Part shown: piece by piece, positions 43,748 to 51,770 of the stretch
Layout of the letters: the number at the start of each line of letters is the position of its first letter
How positions within the stretch are numbered: position 1 is the stretch's first letter
Origin: UBA6224 sp963800205
GTDB taxonomy: Bacteria > Patescibacteriota > Saccharimonadia > Saccharimonadales > UBA4665
Length of the DNA: 64,000 nt
Reading direction: 5' to 3'
Assembly (NCBI GenBank): GCA_963800205.1
Contig: CAWCZQ010000005.1
Span: 448,630-512,629, forward strand
Position numbers and translations under genes: made by a program
The notes under the pieces: model-generated
What the model was told of the DNA's origin: nothing
Database searches by the model: none
Seen by the model: the letters and a program-made list of their open reading frames with translations, nothing else

Positions 43748-43753
43748 TTGAGT

Positions 43754-43936
43754 ATGGGACGCAGAAAAATCGGCGAAGAAAAAATTCGCAATATCCAAAA
43801 ATGCAATGGCAGCTACATTGTGAGTATCCCGATCGACCTGATGCGTGAACTCGGCTGGCGCGAGCGTCAGCGTGTGGTTGTCACCAAGTCTGGCTCCGGC
43901 AAGCTCATCATCAAAGATTTCGACCCAGCTGCCTAG
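43754..43936 (+). CDS. AbrB/SpoVT-type DNA-binding protein
   Basis: 60 residues with the swapped-hairpin AbrB fold pattern: GSYIVSIPIDLMRELGWRE, then QRVVVTKSGSGKLIIKDF. Such proteins are dimeric transition-state regulators or antitoxins. No toxin gene adjoins it: the flanking genes are rhodanese (divergent) and aspS (convergent, 13 bases away). The upstream palindrome suggests self-control. Confidence 0.85.
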   Translation: MGRRKIGEEKIRNIQKCNGSYIVSIPIDLMRELGWRERQRVVVTKSGSGKLIIKDFDPAA

Positions 43937-43949
43937 CGGTTTCGAGCTG

Positions 43950-45695
43950 TTAGCCTTCGACGATGCGGAGGTTGAGGTCGTCGAGCTGCTCTACTTCTAC
44001 GCTATTTGGCGAGCTCATCATGGCGTCCACGCCAGAGCCGTTCTTAGGAAATGCCACAACTTCGCGAATGTTGTCTTCGCCAGTCAGTACCATAAACATG
44101 CGGTCGATACCAAAGGCACAGCCGGCGTGTGGTGGCGCGCCATATTTAAAGGCATTTATCATGGCGCCGAAGCGCTCATTGACGTACTGCTCATCAAAGC
44201 CGAGGATGCCAAATACTTTATACATCACCTCGGGGTTGTGGTTGCGTACACCGCCACTACAGATTTCGTAGCCGTTCATGACCATGTCGTACTGGTCGGC
44301 TACTATCGTCGTTTTGTCTTCGGTTTCGAGTGCTTCCAGGCCACCTTTTGGCATACTGAACGGGTTGTGGCTAAAGTCTAGCTGGCCAGTCTTGTCATCG
44401 GTTTCGTAAAATGGAAAATCGACAATCCAGCACAGCGCAATCACATTGGGATCTTTGAGGTTAAAGTGGTTGGCGAATTCGTTGCGCAGCCGGCCCAGTA
44501 CTTTATTGACCACTTTACGGCGATCGGCGCCAAAGAACACGGCATCGCCATCGGTAGCGCCAGTTTGTTGCTGGATCGCCGCTAGTTCGGCTTCGCTCAA
44601 AAACTTGGCGATTGGTGATTTTACTTGGCCGCCTTCGTACGTCAAGTACGCCAAACCGCCAGCGCCTTCACTTTTGGCAATGTCGGTAAAGTGGTCGATT
44701 TGCGACCGGCTCAGAGCCGCGGCACCTTTGACACAAATCGCTTTCACGCACTCAGCATTTTTAAAGACGCCGAACTCAGTTTGTTGCAATGCATCGTTGA
44801 GGTCGACCAGTTCCATACCAAAGCGCAGATCTGGCTTGTCGGTGCCGTACTTTTCCATCGCTTCGGCATACGGAATGCGGGGAATCTCTTGGCTCTGTAG
44901 TTGCTTGCCGGCAAAGTCGGTCACCAATTGGGTTATCAGCGGTTCCATAGTGCTACGCACTTCTTCGCCGTCTTCGACAAATGACATCTCTAGATCGAGC
45001 TGATAAAAGTCGCCATAGAGGCGGTCGGCGCGCGGGTCTTCATCGCGAAAACAAGTCGCAATTTGGTAGTAGCGTGGCACGCCGCCCACCATCAGCAGCT
45101 GCTTAAACTGCTGCGGGGCTTGTGGCAAGGCATAAAACTTGCCGGGGTGGACCCGTGACGGAACCAAAAAGTCACGAGCGCCTTCGGGGCTGGAGTTTGC
45201 CAAAATTGGCGTCGTTACTTCGGTAAATTCGTGTGCCTCCATGTAATCGCGCATGTACTTGTAGTACTTGGCGCGCTGCGCCAGCATGTGTTGCATCTTA
45301 GGGCGACGCAAGTCGAGGTAGCGATACTTAAGGCGCAGCTCTTCGCTTGCTTGGGCGTCGCCCTCAACCTGGATAGGCAAGGCTTCTGAACGGTTCAGGA
45401 TAGTCAGATCGGCCACTTTGATTTCGATGGTACCGGTGGCTATGTTGGGGTTGCGCAACGCTTCGTCGCGTTCGGTCACGACGCCGGTGGCACTCACGAC
45501 AAACTCACTACGGAGCTCTTCGGCGCGCGTAAAAGCGTCGCCTGCCTCTGGGTTAATAACCAGCTGCACAATGCCGGTGTGGTCACGCAGATCGATAAAA
45601 ATCAGGCCGCCATGGTCCCGACGTGTATTAACCCAACCAGACACGGTCACAGAATCGCCAATGCGATCAATCGTTTTGATATTTGGTATTCTCAT
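43950..45695 (-). CDS. aspS: aspartyl-tRNA synthetase
   Basis: 581 residues from the ATG at 45695. Class II synthetase of the bacterial type: N-terminal OB fold (VTVSGWVNTRRDHGG), motif 2 around CFRDEDPRADR, a GAD insertion domain (about 290-400) and motif 3 (GCAFGIDRMFMVL). Whether it also charges tRNA-Asn cannot be decided here. TAGAAT (45703-45708) ends seven bases before this start and supports it over a longer frame that extends upstream. Confidence 0.97.
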   Translation of the reverse strand: MRIPNIKTIDRIGDSVTVSGWVNTRRDHGGLIFIDLRDHTGIVQLVINPEAGDAFTRAEELRSEFVVSATGVVTERDEALRNPNIATGTIEIKVADLTILNRSEALPIQVEGDAQASEELRLKYRYLDLRRPKMQHMLAQRAKYYKYMRDYMEAHEFTEVTTPILANSSPEGARDFLVPSRVHPGKFYALPQAPQQFKQLLMVGGVPRYYQIATCFRDEDPRADRLYGDFYQLDLEMSFVEDGEEVRSTMEPLITQLVTDFAGKQLQSQEIPRIPYAEAMEKYGTDKPDLRFGMELVDLNDALQQTEFGVFKNAECVKAICVKGAAALSRSQIDHFTDIAKSEGAGGLAYLTYEGGQVKSPIAKFLSEAELAAIQQQTGATDGDAVFFGADRRKVVNKVLGRLRNEFANHFNLKDPNVIALCWIVDFPFYETDDKTGQLDFSHNPFSMPKGGLEALETEDKTTIVADQYDMVMNGYEICSGGVRNHNPEVMYKVFGILGFDEQYVNERFGAMINAFKYGAPPHAGCAFGIDRMFMVLTGEDNIREVVAFPKNGSGVDAMMSSPNSVEVEQLDDLNLRIVEG

Positions 45696-45744
45696 CTCTG
45701 TTATTCTACCATCTTTTTGCCGAAATGCACCACGCAAACGTACT

Positions 45745-46344
45745 CTAGCTGTACTGTGCTTTGGCAGCTTCAATAAATCCCAGCGGCGATAATAGTTCGT
45801 CCCCTGCAATTTGCGTGTTTCCTTCGCCACCCCTCACGTCGAGGCGATAGCGGCCTTCTATCTGGCTAGCCCGAACGGTATATACCGGGACTTCATCGCG
45901 AGAAGAATCATCATTGCCTTCGCTATGATAAATAATCGCTCGGGCCAAATACACCCCAGCCGGCATCGGGCGGCCGTCGACTTCGACAAACCAAGCGCTG
46001 GCCGGTATCTCTGCCTCGGCAGGTGTTTCAAATAGCGGTCCTGATCGAAATTTCCACGTTTTTACGGCTGATCTCTGTCGATGTTTGTAAGCCCCGCGCA
46101 ACAACAACGCCTCGGCTGTCCGGCGGTTAACCTCGGGGTGGTGGCTAGCTACTTTAGACGCATCTAATTCCAACCGCTTACGCCAGCTCGTCTGCGTACG
46201 TCGTTCTTTGGTAGCTTTTGCCAACATGAGTCTACGGAGTTCAAACACTTCACTGGCCAAAACGTTCTCTAACTCTACCCCGGCAAACTCTGGTCGGTTG
46301 CCAGCTGGGTCATTATCGTACGTGTTGGGGCCATACTCGCTCAT
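45745..46344 (-). CDS. hypothetical soluble protein
   Basis: 199 residues, no membrane segment. The N-terminal half is helical and basic (KATKERRTQTSWRKRLEL); the second half looks beta-rich with DGRPMPAGVYLARAI. No known domain. TACACT (46351-46356) ends six bases before the ATG. Confidence 0.65.
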   Translation of the reverse strand: MSEYGPNTYDNDPAGNRPEFAGVELENVLASEVFELRRLMLAKATKERRTQTSWRKRLELDASKVASHHPEVNRRTAEALLLRGAYKHRQRSAVKTWKFRSGPLFETPAEAEIPASAWFVEVDGRPMPAGVYLARAIIYHSEGNDDSSRDEVPVYTVRASQIEGRYRLDVRGGEGNTQIAGDELLSPLGFIEAAKAQYS

Positions 46345-46388
46345 ATCTTAAGTGTAGCGAGTCCGGGCTATCTAACCAAAAGCGTAAT

Positions 46389-47495
46389 CTAGGATTTCGA
46401 AGCGGTAGCGGACGGTTCCGGCTCGGGTACGGCTTGCTGCTCCGGCTCTGTTGATGGTTGGGTATCAGCCTGTTCTACTGGCTCCTCGGTTTCGGCTTCT
46501 TTTTTGGGATGCTTAGCGGCTACTTCGGCACGGTTATCTGGCTGGTCGTGGGCATCGACAATGGCATGGCCCATGAGTTGCGCCAGTATATCTTCGAGCG
46601 TCACGATGCCAACGTATTCCTCAAAACTATTCACCACAATAAACAACGGATGTTGGGTTTGGTAAAACACCTGCAGTGCTTCGGCGAGCGTATCGCTTTC
46701 GTGTACATAAAACACCCGATCTTCCATCACTTCTGATACACGCGGCTTACTCTTGCCTTTGTGCTGCACGACGTCGTACAGGTAGAGGGTGCCGACCATG
46801 TTATCCTTTTTGCCATCGAACACCGGAAAACGGCTGTGGCGGCTTTTGTGTAGTTCGTCCATCGTTATCGGGCCAAGCTCTTCGCTGGCCGCAACTGCCA
46901 CCACTTGCTTGCGTGGCTTCAGGATGTCACGGACGCGGCGAGTGCCAAACTGCAGAGCCGCCTGAGCCATTTCGAGCTCTTCTTCGCTGATACGATTGTC
47001 CGTCTGCTTTTTTTGAGATTCCAATAGCTCTACTAAGTCTTCTCGCTGAAATAGACCGGTGTGATCATGGGAAGCAAATTGGCCGACCTGGCGGTGCAGC
47101 CAGCGCAATAGCGGGTAGGTTTTACTTAGCAACCATACCAGCGGAGGGGTCGCCCATACTGTGACACGACCGCCCACAGACGATAGCTTGGTATTGGGTA
47201 GCCAGCCAAAGGTAAATAACAGCAAAAAGCCCACGGCAATAATCGCTAAAATAGTCGGGGCAATATCAGCCAACAGCACAAAGCCAATACCCGCTGCCAC
47301 AATCATCAGTATCCATAGCAACAGTCGCAAGGCCGCTCCGTACGCCGCCGCCTGCCAGAGCGTTGTAGCCAGGGGGTCGTGATGCTCGGCTTGTCGCTTG
47401 AGCTCTCGCTGCGGAATGTAATAGTAGGTTTTTTGCATTACCATAGCCAATACTGCTATTCCCAAGAAGACTAATGCGAGGAGAAACTGTATCAT
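46389..47495 (-). CDS. CNNM/CorC-like membrane protein with CBS domains
   Basis: 368 residues from the ATG at 47495. One N-terminal helix, a large polar gap, two further hydrophobic segments (about 55-105) and a CBS pair: FGTRRVRDILKPRKQVVAV starts the first, and FYQTQHPLFIVVNSFEEYVG lies in the second. The tail is Glu/Pro/Ala-rich. Related proteins regulate Mg/Co transport; here only a partial transmembrane domain is visible. TACTAT (47503-47508) ends seven bases before the ATG. Confidence 0.8.
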   Translation of the reverse strand: MIQFLLALVFLGIAVLAMVMQKTYYYIPQRELKRQAEHHDPLATTLWQAAAYGAALRLLLWILMIVAAGIGFVLLADIAPTILAIIAVGFLLLFTFGWLPNTKLSSVGGRVTVWATPPLVWLLSKTYPLLRWLHRQVGQFASHDHTGLFQREDLVELLESQKKQTDNRISEEELEMAQAALQFGTRRVRDILKPRKQVVAVAASEELGPITMDELHKSRHSRFPVFDGKKDNMVGTLYLYDVVQHKGKSKPRVSEVMEDRVFYVHESDTLAEALQVFYQTQHPLFIVVNSFEEYVGIVTLEDILAQLMGHAIVDAHDQPDNRAEVAAKHPKKEAETEEPVEQADTQPSTEPEQQAVPEPEPSATASKS

Positions 47496-47558
47496 AAATG
47501 TAATAGTACGTTTTTTGCAGTAAATTTTAAAGGTTAGCATGAGCACTTCAGGGTGCGT

Positions 47559-47564
47559 TATACT
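47559..47564 (+). promoter_or_regulatory. -10 element of the DsbA-like gene
   Basis: TATACT about 27 bases upstream of the ATG at 47591, with GAGAGG as ribosome binding site: one of the conventional leadered genes. Confidence 0.5.
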
Positions 47565-47590
47565 ATTTCGTGAAAGAGAGGTAACTAACT

Positions 47591-48274
47591 ATGTCTAAAC
47601 AATTCTGGGCAATCCTGATTGCCATCGCAATACTATTCGTTGGGGTTGTACTCTTTAACAACCAAAAAGAATCAACCACCAAATCATCCAATGCCAAGCC
47701 GACCAGCCACGTGGAAGGTCAAGGCAAAACCGGCGTCAAACTCGTCGAATATGGCGACTTTCAGTGCCCGGCTTGTGCTTCGTTTTATCCGATCGTAAAG
47801 GAAGTAGCCAGCAAGTACGACGAACAAATTACCTTCCAATTCCGCAACTTACCACTGCCATCACTGCACCAAAACGCCGTGGCAGCAGCCCGCGCCGCCG
47901 AAGCTGCCGCAATCCAAGGCAAATACTGGGAAATGCACGACAAGATCTACACCGATGCAGCCAACTTCTATAACAACGGGCAGACTGGCAGCTCATGGGT
48001 CAGTGCTACTGATCCCATGCCTTACTTTAAGAGCTTCGCCGGACAGCTCGGTCTCGATGAAACGAAATTTGCGAACGACTACAAGAGTAGTAAGGTAAAC
48101 GACGCCATTAACGCAGATATTGCCGCGTTTGACAAAACCGGAGCCGACAAGGGGACGCCGTCGTTCTTCCTGAATGGCAAAAAGGTTGAAACCAGCTCGC
48201 TCGTCGACGATTCGGGTGCACCGACCGTTGATTCATTCTCGAAGGTGCTCGACGAAGCTATCAAAAATAAGTAA
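47591..48274 (+). CDS. DsbA-like thiol oxidoreductase, membrane anchored
   Basis: 227 residues: N-terminal membrane anchor (about 6-23), Ser/Thr linker, then thioredoxin fold with active site C59-P-A-C62 in EYGDFQCPACASFYP and the cis-Pro loop GTPSFFLNG. It introduces or shuffles disulfides in exported proteins; several Cys-paired surface proteins in this window are potential clients. Closed by the terminator at 48295. Confidence 0.95.
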   Translation: MSKQFWAILIAIAILFVGVVLFNNQKESTTKSSNAKPTSHVEGQGKTGVKLVEYGDFQCPACASFYPIVKEVASKYDEQITFQFRNLPLPSLHQNAVAAARAAEAAAIQGKYWEMHDKIYTDAANFYNNGQTGSSWVSATDPMPYFKSFAGQLGLDETKFANDYKSSKVNDAINADIAAFDKTGADKGTPSFFLNGKKVETSSLVDDSGAPTVDSFSKVLDEAIKNK

Positions 48275-48294
48275 CCACTCGGTTTACGCCATAC

Positions 48295-48325
48295 AAAAAA
48301 CCCCGGAAAATTTCCGGGGTTTTTT
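48295..48325. terminator. strong bidirectional terminator
   Basis: 15-bp perfect stem (AAAAAACCCCGGAAA/TTTCCGGGGTTTTTT) with a one-base centre. Serves the DsbA-like gene on plus and could end the minus-strand transcript starting near 48622. Confidence 0.95.
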
Positions 48326-48681
48326 GAGAGACGGTGGCGCAAGGGCCACAGCTGGCAGATAAGCATCTGCGGCAGTACAATTAGTACTGCAAAAATTGCT
48401 GCCAAGCCGGCCGCCGTACGCGTACGGTGACTCTCGTCTCGTTGCTGTTCATTACCTTTACCTTTACTGGCATTGGTCTGTCTCCCGACTACACCGCCGG
48501 ACCTGTTGGTTTCCACCTGTGCAAACACTACGCAAATGGAACAGCATACAGCTGTGTAGACTTTTTAATTTTTGTTAATTTTTGTCTCTGTAGGCAAGTC
48601 TCGCATAATTGCGCTAGAAACTACTTCTATAGTACCGAAAGCATGAGCGTATTGTCAACGGATACATAGTACAAATTACAA
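48326..48681 (-). other. unassigned region with an orphan minus-strand promoter
   Basis: About 350 bases between the DsbA-like gene and nadD without a convincing gene. A good promoter lies on the minus strand: TTGACA (48653-48658), 18 bases, TACTAT (48629-48634). Its transcript would run from about 48622 to the terminator at 48325. It holds only short frames, the best starting MNSNETRVTV near 48457 with AAAGGT upstream. Either a small-protein gene or a non-coding RNA of about 300 bases; neither is established. Confidence 0.4.
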
Positions 48682-49281
48682 CTATTTGTTGAATGATACG
48701 TACAGCCAGTTTTGCCGGCTATAACGCAAAACACTACTGAGGACACCGGCAATCTGCTGGCGCTGGCGCAGCGCTCCTCTGACCACTTGTGAGGAGACAA
48801 CCGGCGCATAGCTCTCAAACACGGTTAGCTTCTGGGGGCGCTGTGGCCAGGTTTCTACCAATAATTCCATCCCTTCTGGCGACTCACCCGCCCGGACGGC
48901 TACCACCAGTTCGGATTGCTGCAGCAACCGATCGGCGAGTGGCCACGACGGTATGTGCGGCAGGACGTCGGAACCAACCAGTAGCACTAGCTGGGCGTCG
49001 CCGAACACGGTACGCAGATGCGGCAACGACCGACGCACGCTAAACTGAGCCTCCACCAGCTCCAGCAGCCCAAACTGCTCATGTGGGCGTAGGGCTTGCC
49101 GCAGCATGGCTACGCGGTGGCCGTAGTGCTCGGGCGACTTCCGGCGTGGCCGGCGCTCAGGCAAAAACATCACTTCGTCCAGATGCGCCTTGTCGAGCGC
49201 TTGCAACGCAAACGTAATGTGGCCGGTATGCACCGGATCAAACGTCCCCGCAAAAATCCCAATCCGCCGCTTTTCGGTCAT
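48682..49281 (-). CDS. nadD: nicotinate-nucleotide adenylyltransferase-like protein
   Basis: 199 residues. GIFAGTFDPVHTGHITFAL carries the GxFDPxHxGH nucleotidyltransferase signature, and SSQVVRGALRQ near the end corresponds to the SSTxIR motif. It makes nicotinate adenine dinucleotide in NAD synthesis. The family also contains pantetheine-phosphate adenylyltransferases, but length and end motif favour NadD. No clear leaderless -10 is seen. Confidence 0.85.
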   Translation of the reverse strand: MTEKRRIGIFAGTFDPVHTGHITFALQALDKAHLDEVMFLPERRPRRKSPEHYGHRVAMLRQALRPHEQFGLLELVEAQFSVRRSLPHLRTVFGDAQLVLLVGSDVLPHIPSWPLADRLLQQSELVVAVRAGESPEGMELLVETWPQRPQKLTVFESYAPVVSSQVVRGALRQRQQIAGVLSSVLRYSRQNWLYVSFNK

Positions 49282-49468
49282 ATAATGAGACCCGTCGTTA
49301 GCGCAGCGAATGGCTCGGAGCTTGATGCAGCGCTAGGCGCCAGCGAGCAACGCAAGGAGGCGTATAGATTATACGCCGAGAGAGTAGCGCAGAAGGCAAC
49401 AACGCGCGGCGCAAGCAGCGCTGGCAGTGTTTGCGGCCGCGCCGCAAAGCAGGTCAGCGCGTTCCGTG
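49282..49468. other. GC-rich intergenic segment with perfect hairpin
   Basis: 187 bases between nadD and the zinc-ribbon gene. It contains the perfect hairpin GGCGTATA-GAT-TATACGCC (49359-49377). An Ala/Arg-rich plus-strand frame crosses it, but has no start signals and runs into the zinc-ribbon gene. Confidence 0.4.
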
Positions 49469-49651
49469 TCATTCGGCGGGCAGGCCTTCGCAGCATTTAG
49501 TCGGCATCTTACAACTCGGACACACAAAATGCCCATGCACCGGCTCAATCGGATAAAACCCACAGCTATCACAGAACAGTTCCGGGGCTTTTTCAGCCAC
49601 TAACTCCTTATATACATCAACGTGACTACTATAAATATCTTCTTCTGCCAT
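49469..49651 (-). CDS. small zinc-ribbon protein
   Basis: 60 residues with FCDSCGFYPIE and FVCPSCKMPTKCC, two CxxC knuckles that should bind one zinc, plus extra Cys near the end. TACAAT (49658-49663) ends six bases before the ATG. It follows the riboswitch-controlled Cys-rich protein by 19 bases and may share its transcript as well. Function unknown. Confidence 0.75.
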   Translation of the reverse strand: MAEEDIYSSHVDVYKELVAEKAPELFCDSCGFYPIEPVHGHFVCPSCKMPTKCCEGLPAE

Positions 49652-49670
49652 GCCCTTATTGTACCGCGCC

Positions 49671-50834
49671 TTAACCCTTGCCGCCGTGTTTTTTGTCGCA
49701 CGACCGACATAGACCGCATGGTCCGCACCACTTCGGTTTCTCCTCCTTTTCAGGAGGAGCCTGGCAGTCGACACAGTACATTTTCTTGTCAAACTTATAG
49801 GCGGTCTCTTCGTCCGAAGACCCGCCATAGCCCGCTTGATCAAGTTCATTAGCGGCACCGCCTAACTCGCCGTTGCCACCAGCCAGACTGGAGCCACAAC
49901 CGCTAAACTGTCGACCTTGCTGCACGGCTCTTCGGCCAGCGTTCAAGAGTTCTACTTCAAGTGTCGTGACATAGCTGCCCAGGTCGAGGGACGTGGTAGC
50001 ACGACGCTCAGTCGGCGAGAGTCGCTTGCGCCGCTCATAGTTTTCGTACATTAGAGCGGCGACGTTATAACGCTCCACATCGCTAGCCACTCCTGCCAGC
50101 TCTGTTTCCACCAAATAATCGACTAGTTGTGATTGCTGACGCACAAAATCATAGGTGTCATGTGTTGCTTCAGGCCGTCCAGCATACCAAGAACCACCGT
50201 ACTGAGCCTGCATGGTCCGGTCGTAAACCCCCACCAGTTTATCGAGTAGCAGTTCCTGCTGCTCCGGCTCAAGCTGCAAGTGACGACGTTGACCAAGCAG
50301 CTCGCCCGCCTCGGCCGGCGCGTCAACGCTCGCGTACATTGCTTGCAGGGCCTGCCGATCCGAGCCATCTAAACTCTGGCTAAACATTTTGATGCTTCCG
50401 TTCTGATAGGTAATGACTCGCAGCATCGTCTGCTTGCGGCTCACGTTGTACCCACCCACATCGCTGCTTGCATCCATCAGCTCAGGCGGGAAGTCGGATA
50501 CAACCACCATGGTGTTGGGTAGAGCGTGTTTGACCATTGCCATCATGTCGGCATACTCATCAAGTTCGTGCTGGCGACGTCGTATCTCAAATGCTAAATT
50601 AGGATGACGCTGCACGAGTCGACGACCATCAACCAGAGCGTCCTCAAAAATGGGTCGCAGTCGACTCCCGTCCTCAGCCACCAAGTCATGCCCGTCGTAT
50701 TGATATTCAAAAGGGGTTCTCATCGATCCGTCGAGCGTTTCGGCTAGCCAGGTCGTCGTATCGTTATAAACGCGTAGATAGCGGTCGAATTGCTCGACGT
50801 CTGTCGTCCGCTCCGCTTGCGCTACACCCTCCAT
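49671..50834 (-). CDS. cobalamin-riboswitch-controlled protein with C-terminal Cys-rich zinc site
   Basis: 387 residues from the ATG at 50834. Most of the protein is soluble and helical with no recognised family. A Gly-rich linker (about 310-345) leads to a C-terminal cluster MYCVDCQAPP..KPKWCGPCGLCRSC with seven Cys, probably one or two zinc knuckles. An upstream in-frame GTG at 50888 lies inside the riboswitch and is rejected. The start has AGAGGG eight bases upstream, which is the strand sequestered by the switch. No cobalamin-binding DxHxxG motif is seen. Role in B12 biology unknown. Confidence 0.8.
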   Translation of the reverse strand: MEGVAQAERTTDVEQFDRYLRVYNDTTTWLAETLDGSMRTPFEYQYDGHDLVAEDGSRLRPIFEDALVDGRRLVQRHPNLAFEIRRRQHELDEYADMMAMVKHALPNTMVVVSDFPPELMDASSDVGGYNVSRKQTMLRVITYQNGSIKMFSQSLDGSDRQALQAMYASVDAPAEAGELLGQRRHLQLEPEQQELLLDKLVGVYDRTMQAQYGGSWYAGRPEATHDTYDFVRQQSQLVDYLVETELAGVASDVERYNVAALMYENYERRKRLSPTERRATTSLDLGSYVTTLEVELLNAGRRAVQQGRQFSGCGSSLAGGNGELGGAANELDQAGYGGSSDEETAYKFDKKMYCVDCQAPPEKEEKPKWCGPCGLCRSCDKKHGGKG

Positions 50835-50835
50835 A

Positions 50836-50990
50836 AAAATACCCTCTGCTCCTGAGCGAAGACAGAGGGCCGCAAGTTGCGCCACCACTGCTCTTGCTCG
50901 AGAGACTTTACTCCCGTATCTGGCTTATGCGGGGCAAATTACAGTTGCGGCACAGCTCGGGAATTACACCCGATTCCGGTTTCGATTATT
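50836..50990 (-). ncRNA. cobalamin riboswitch (compact form)
   Basis: Read on the minus strand: GGAATCGGGTGTAATTCCCG (P4 region, 50958-50977), GAGCTG, then CCGCAACTGTAA (L5, 50939-50950), a minimal P6 hairpin TGC-CCC-GCA (50928-50936), and the B12 box AAGCCAGATACGGG (50913-50926). These match the conserved cobalamin riboswitch core in order. Downstream, TTGCGGC (50869-50875) is the exact complement of GCCGCAA in L5, as expected for the L5-L13 kissing loop. Adjacent CCCTCTG (50863-50869) pairs with CAGAGGG (50842-50848), which holds the ribosome binding site, so ligand binding should repress translation. The large P6 extension of AdoCbl class I switches is absent, which fits the Cbl-II type. 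Confidence 0.87.
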
Positions 50991-51002
50991 AAACTAACTA
51001 GT

Positions 51003-51011
51003 ACTCTAGCA
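51003..51011 (-). promoter_or_regulatory. extended -10 upstream of the riboswitch
   Basis: TGCTAGAGT on the minus strand; start predicted near 50996, just before the aptamer. Confidence 0.5.
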
Positions 51012-51051
51012 GGTTATCGTGACGCTACATATAGTATTTTTGTATACAATT

Positions 51052-51732
51052 TTAGCGAAGCGCAAAGGTATCGAGCATATTGGTAAAAGCAGTGTAGTCG
51101 GGGCTGGATGAATGATCGGTGTATACAAAGAATACTCGGTGTTTTCCTGTTTGCGGACCCTTCAAGACAATCCCGTTAATCGTGTCTGGAGTGCCCACGC
51201 CGACGAGGTTACGTGATGAGTTGGCGCTGTCACAATAAAATGTCACGCCGGACCACTTTGCCGTAATGATTCCCGTGTGGGTGTCAGCCTGTTGTGCTTC
51301 GGTAAAATTAACGCAATTATCAGAGACATTGTCGCCCACCACAATATTATTCCCGCTGGCACGGAGCGGCAGCAGGCGGTTAACGGCCATCTTTGCCGGG
51401 ATGTCGTCGATATAAATATCAATCCGTCGGGCACTGTCCTCTAGGTCGTTACCTCTCCAAGCATAGGGCGCCGGTGGCGCAAAGTCAGACGTAAAACTCT
51501 CCCAGGTAGCGGGGATTTTCATGCTAAACACCTTATTTTGCACCTGCTTGGTCTTAGCCCTCGCCACCTGAACATGGCGAACTACGCTTTTTGACTGGCT
51601 CAGTGACGTATCGGCCGTAAAATAGTGCTTCGCGGCCAGAGAGCCGCCTACAATTCCAAAAGCGATGGCAAAAACTAATACAAGGTAGATGGTGCGCCTG
51701 TGGTGTGGTGGTCGTTCGCCGATTCTATACAT
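51052..51732 (-). CDS. membrane-anchored exported protein
   Basis: 226 residues from the ATG at 51732: basic start, one membrane helix (about 15-35) and an exported domain with KIPATWESFTSDF and two Cys that could pair. No recognised family; similar in plan to the Pro-rich protein at 32383. Stands just downstream of the LexA-like gene. A GTG at 51768 would add 12 residues. Confidence 0.65.
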   Translation of the reverse strand: MYRIGERPPHHRRTIYLVLVFAIAFGIVGGSLAAKHYFTADTSLSQSKSVVRHVQVARAKTKQVQNKVFSMKIPATWESFTSDFAPPAPYAWRGNDLEDSARRIDIYIDDIPAKMAVNRLLPLRASGNNIVVGDNVSDNCVNFTEAQQADTHTGIITAKWSGVTFYCDSANSSRNLVGVGTPDTINGIVLKGPQTGKHRVFFVYTDHSSSPDYTAFTNMLDTFALR

Positions 51733-51770
51733 ACCTGTGGCAACCTTTCGGTACTTATGATTATACACGC

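Noticed and set aside
48475..48490. B12-box-like sequence on the minus strand (13 of 16 positions), hinting at a second cobalamin riboswitch
   Set aside because: None of the other core elements (P4, CCGCAAC L5 loop, kissing-loop partner) is found upstream or downstream, and no target gene follows.
49285..49500. Ala/Arg-rich plus-strand frame between nadD and the zinc-ribbon gene
   Set aside because: No ribosome binding site, unnatural composition, overlaps the zinc-ribbon gene; only the hairpin in it was kept as a note.
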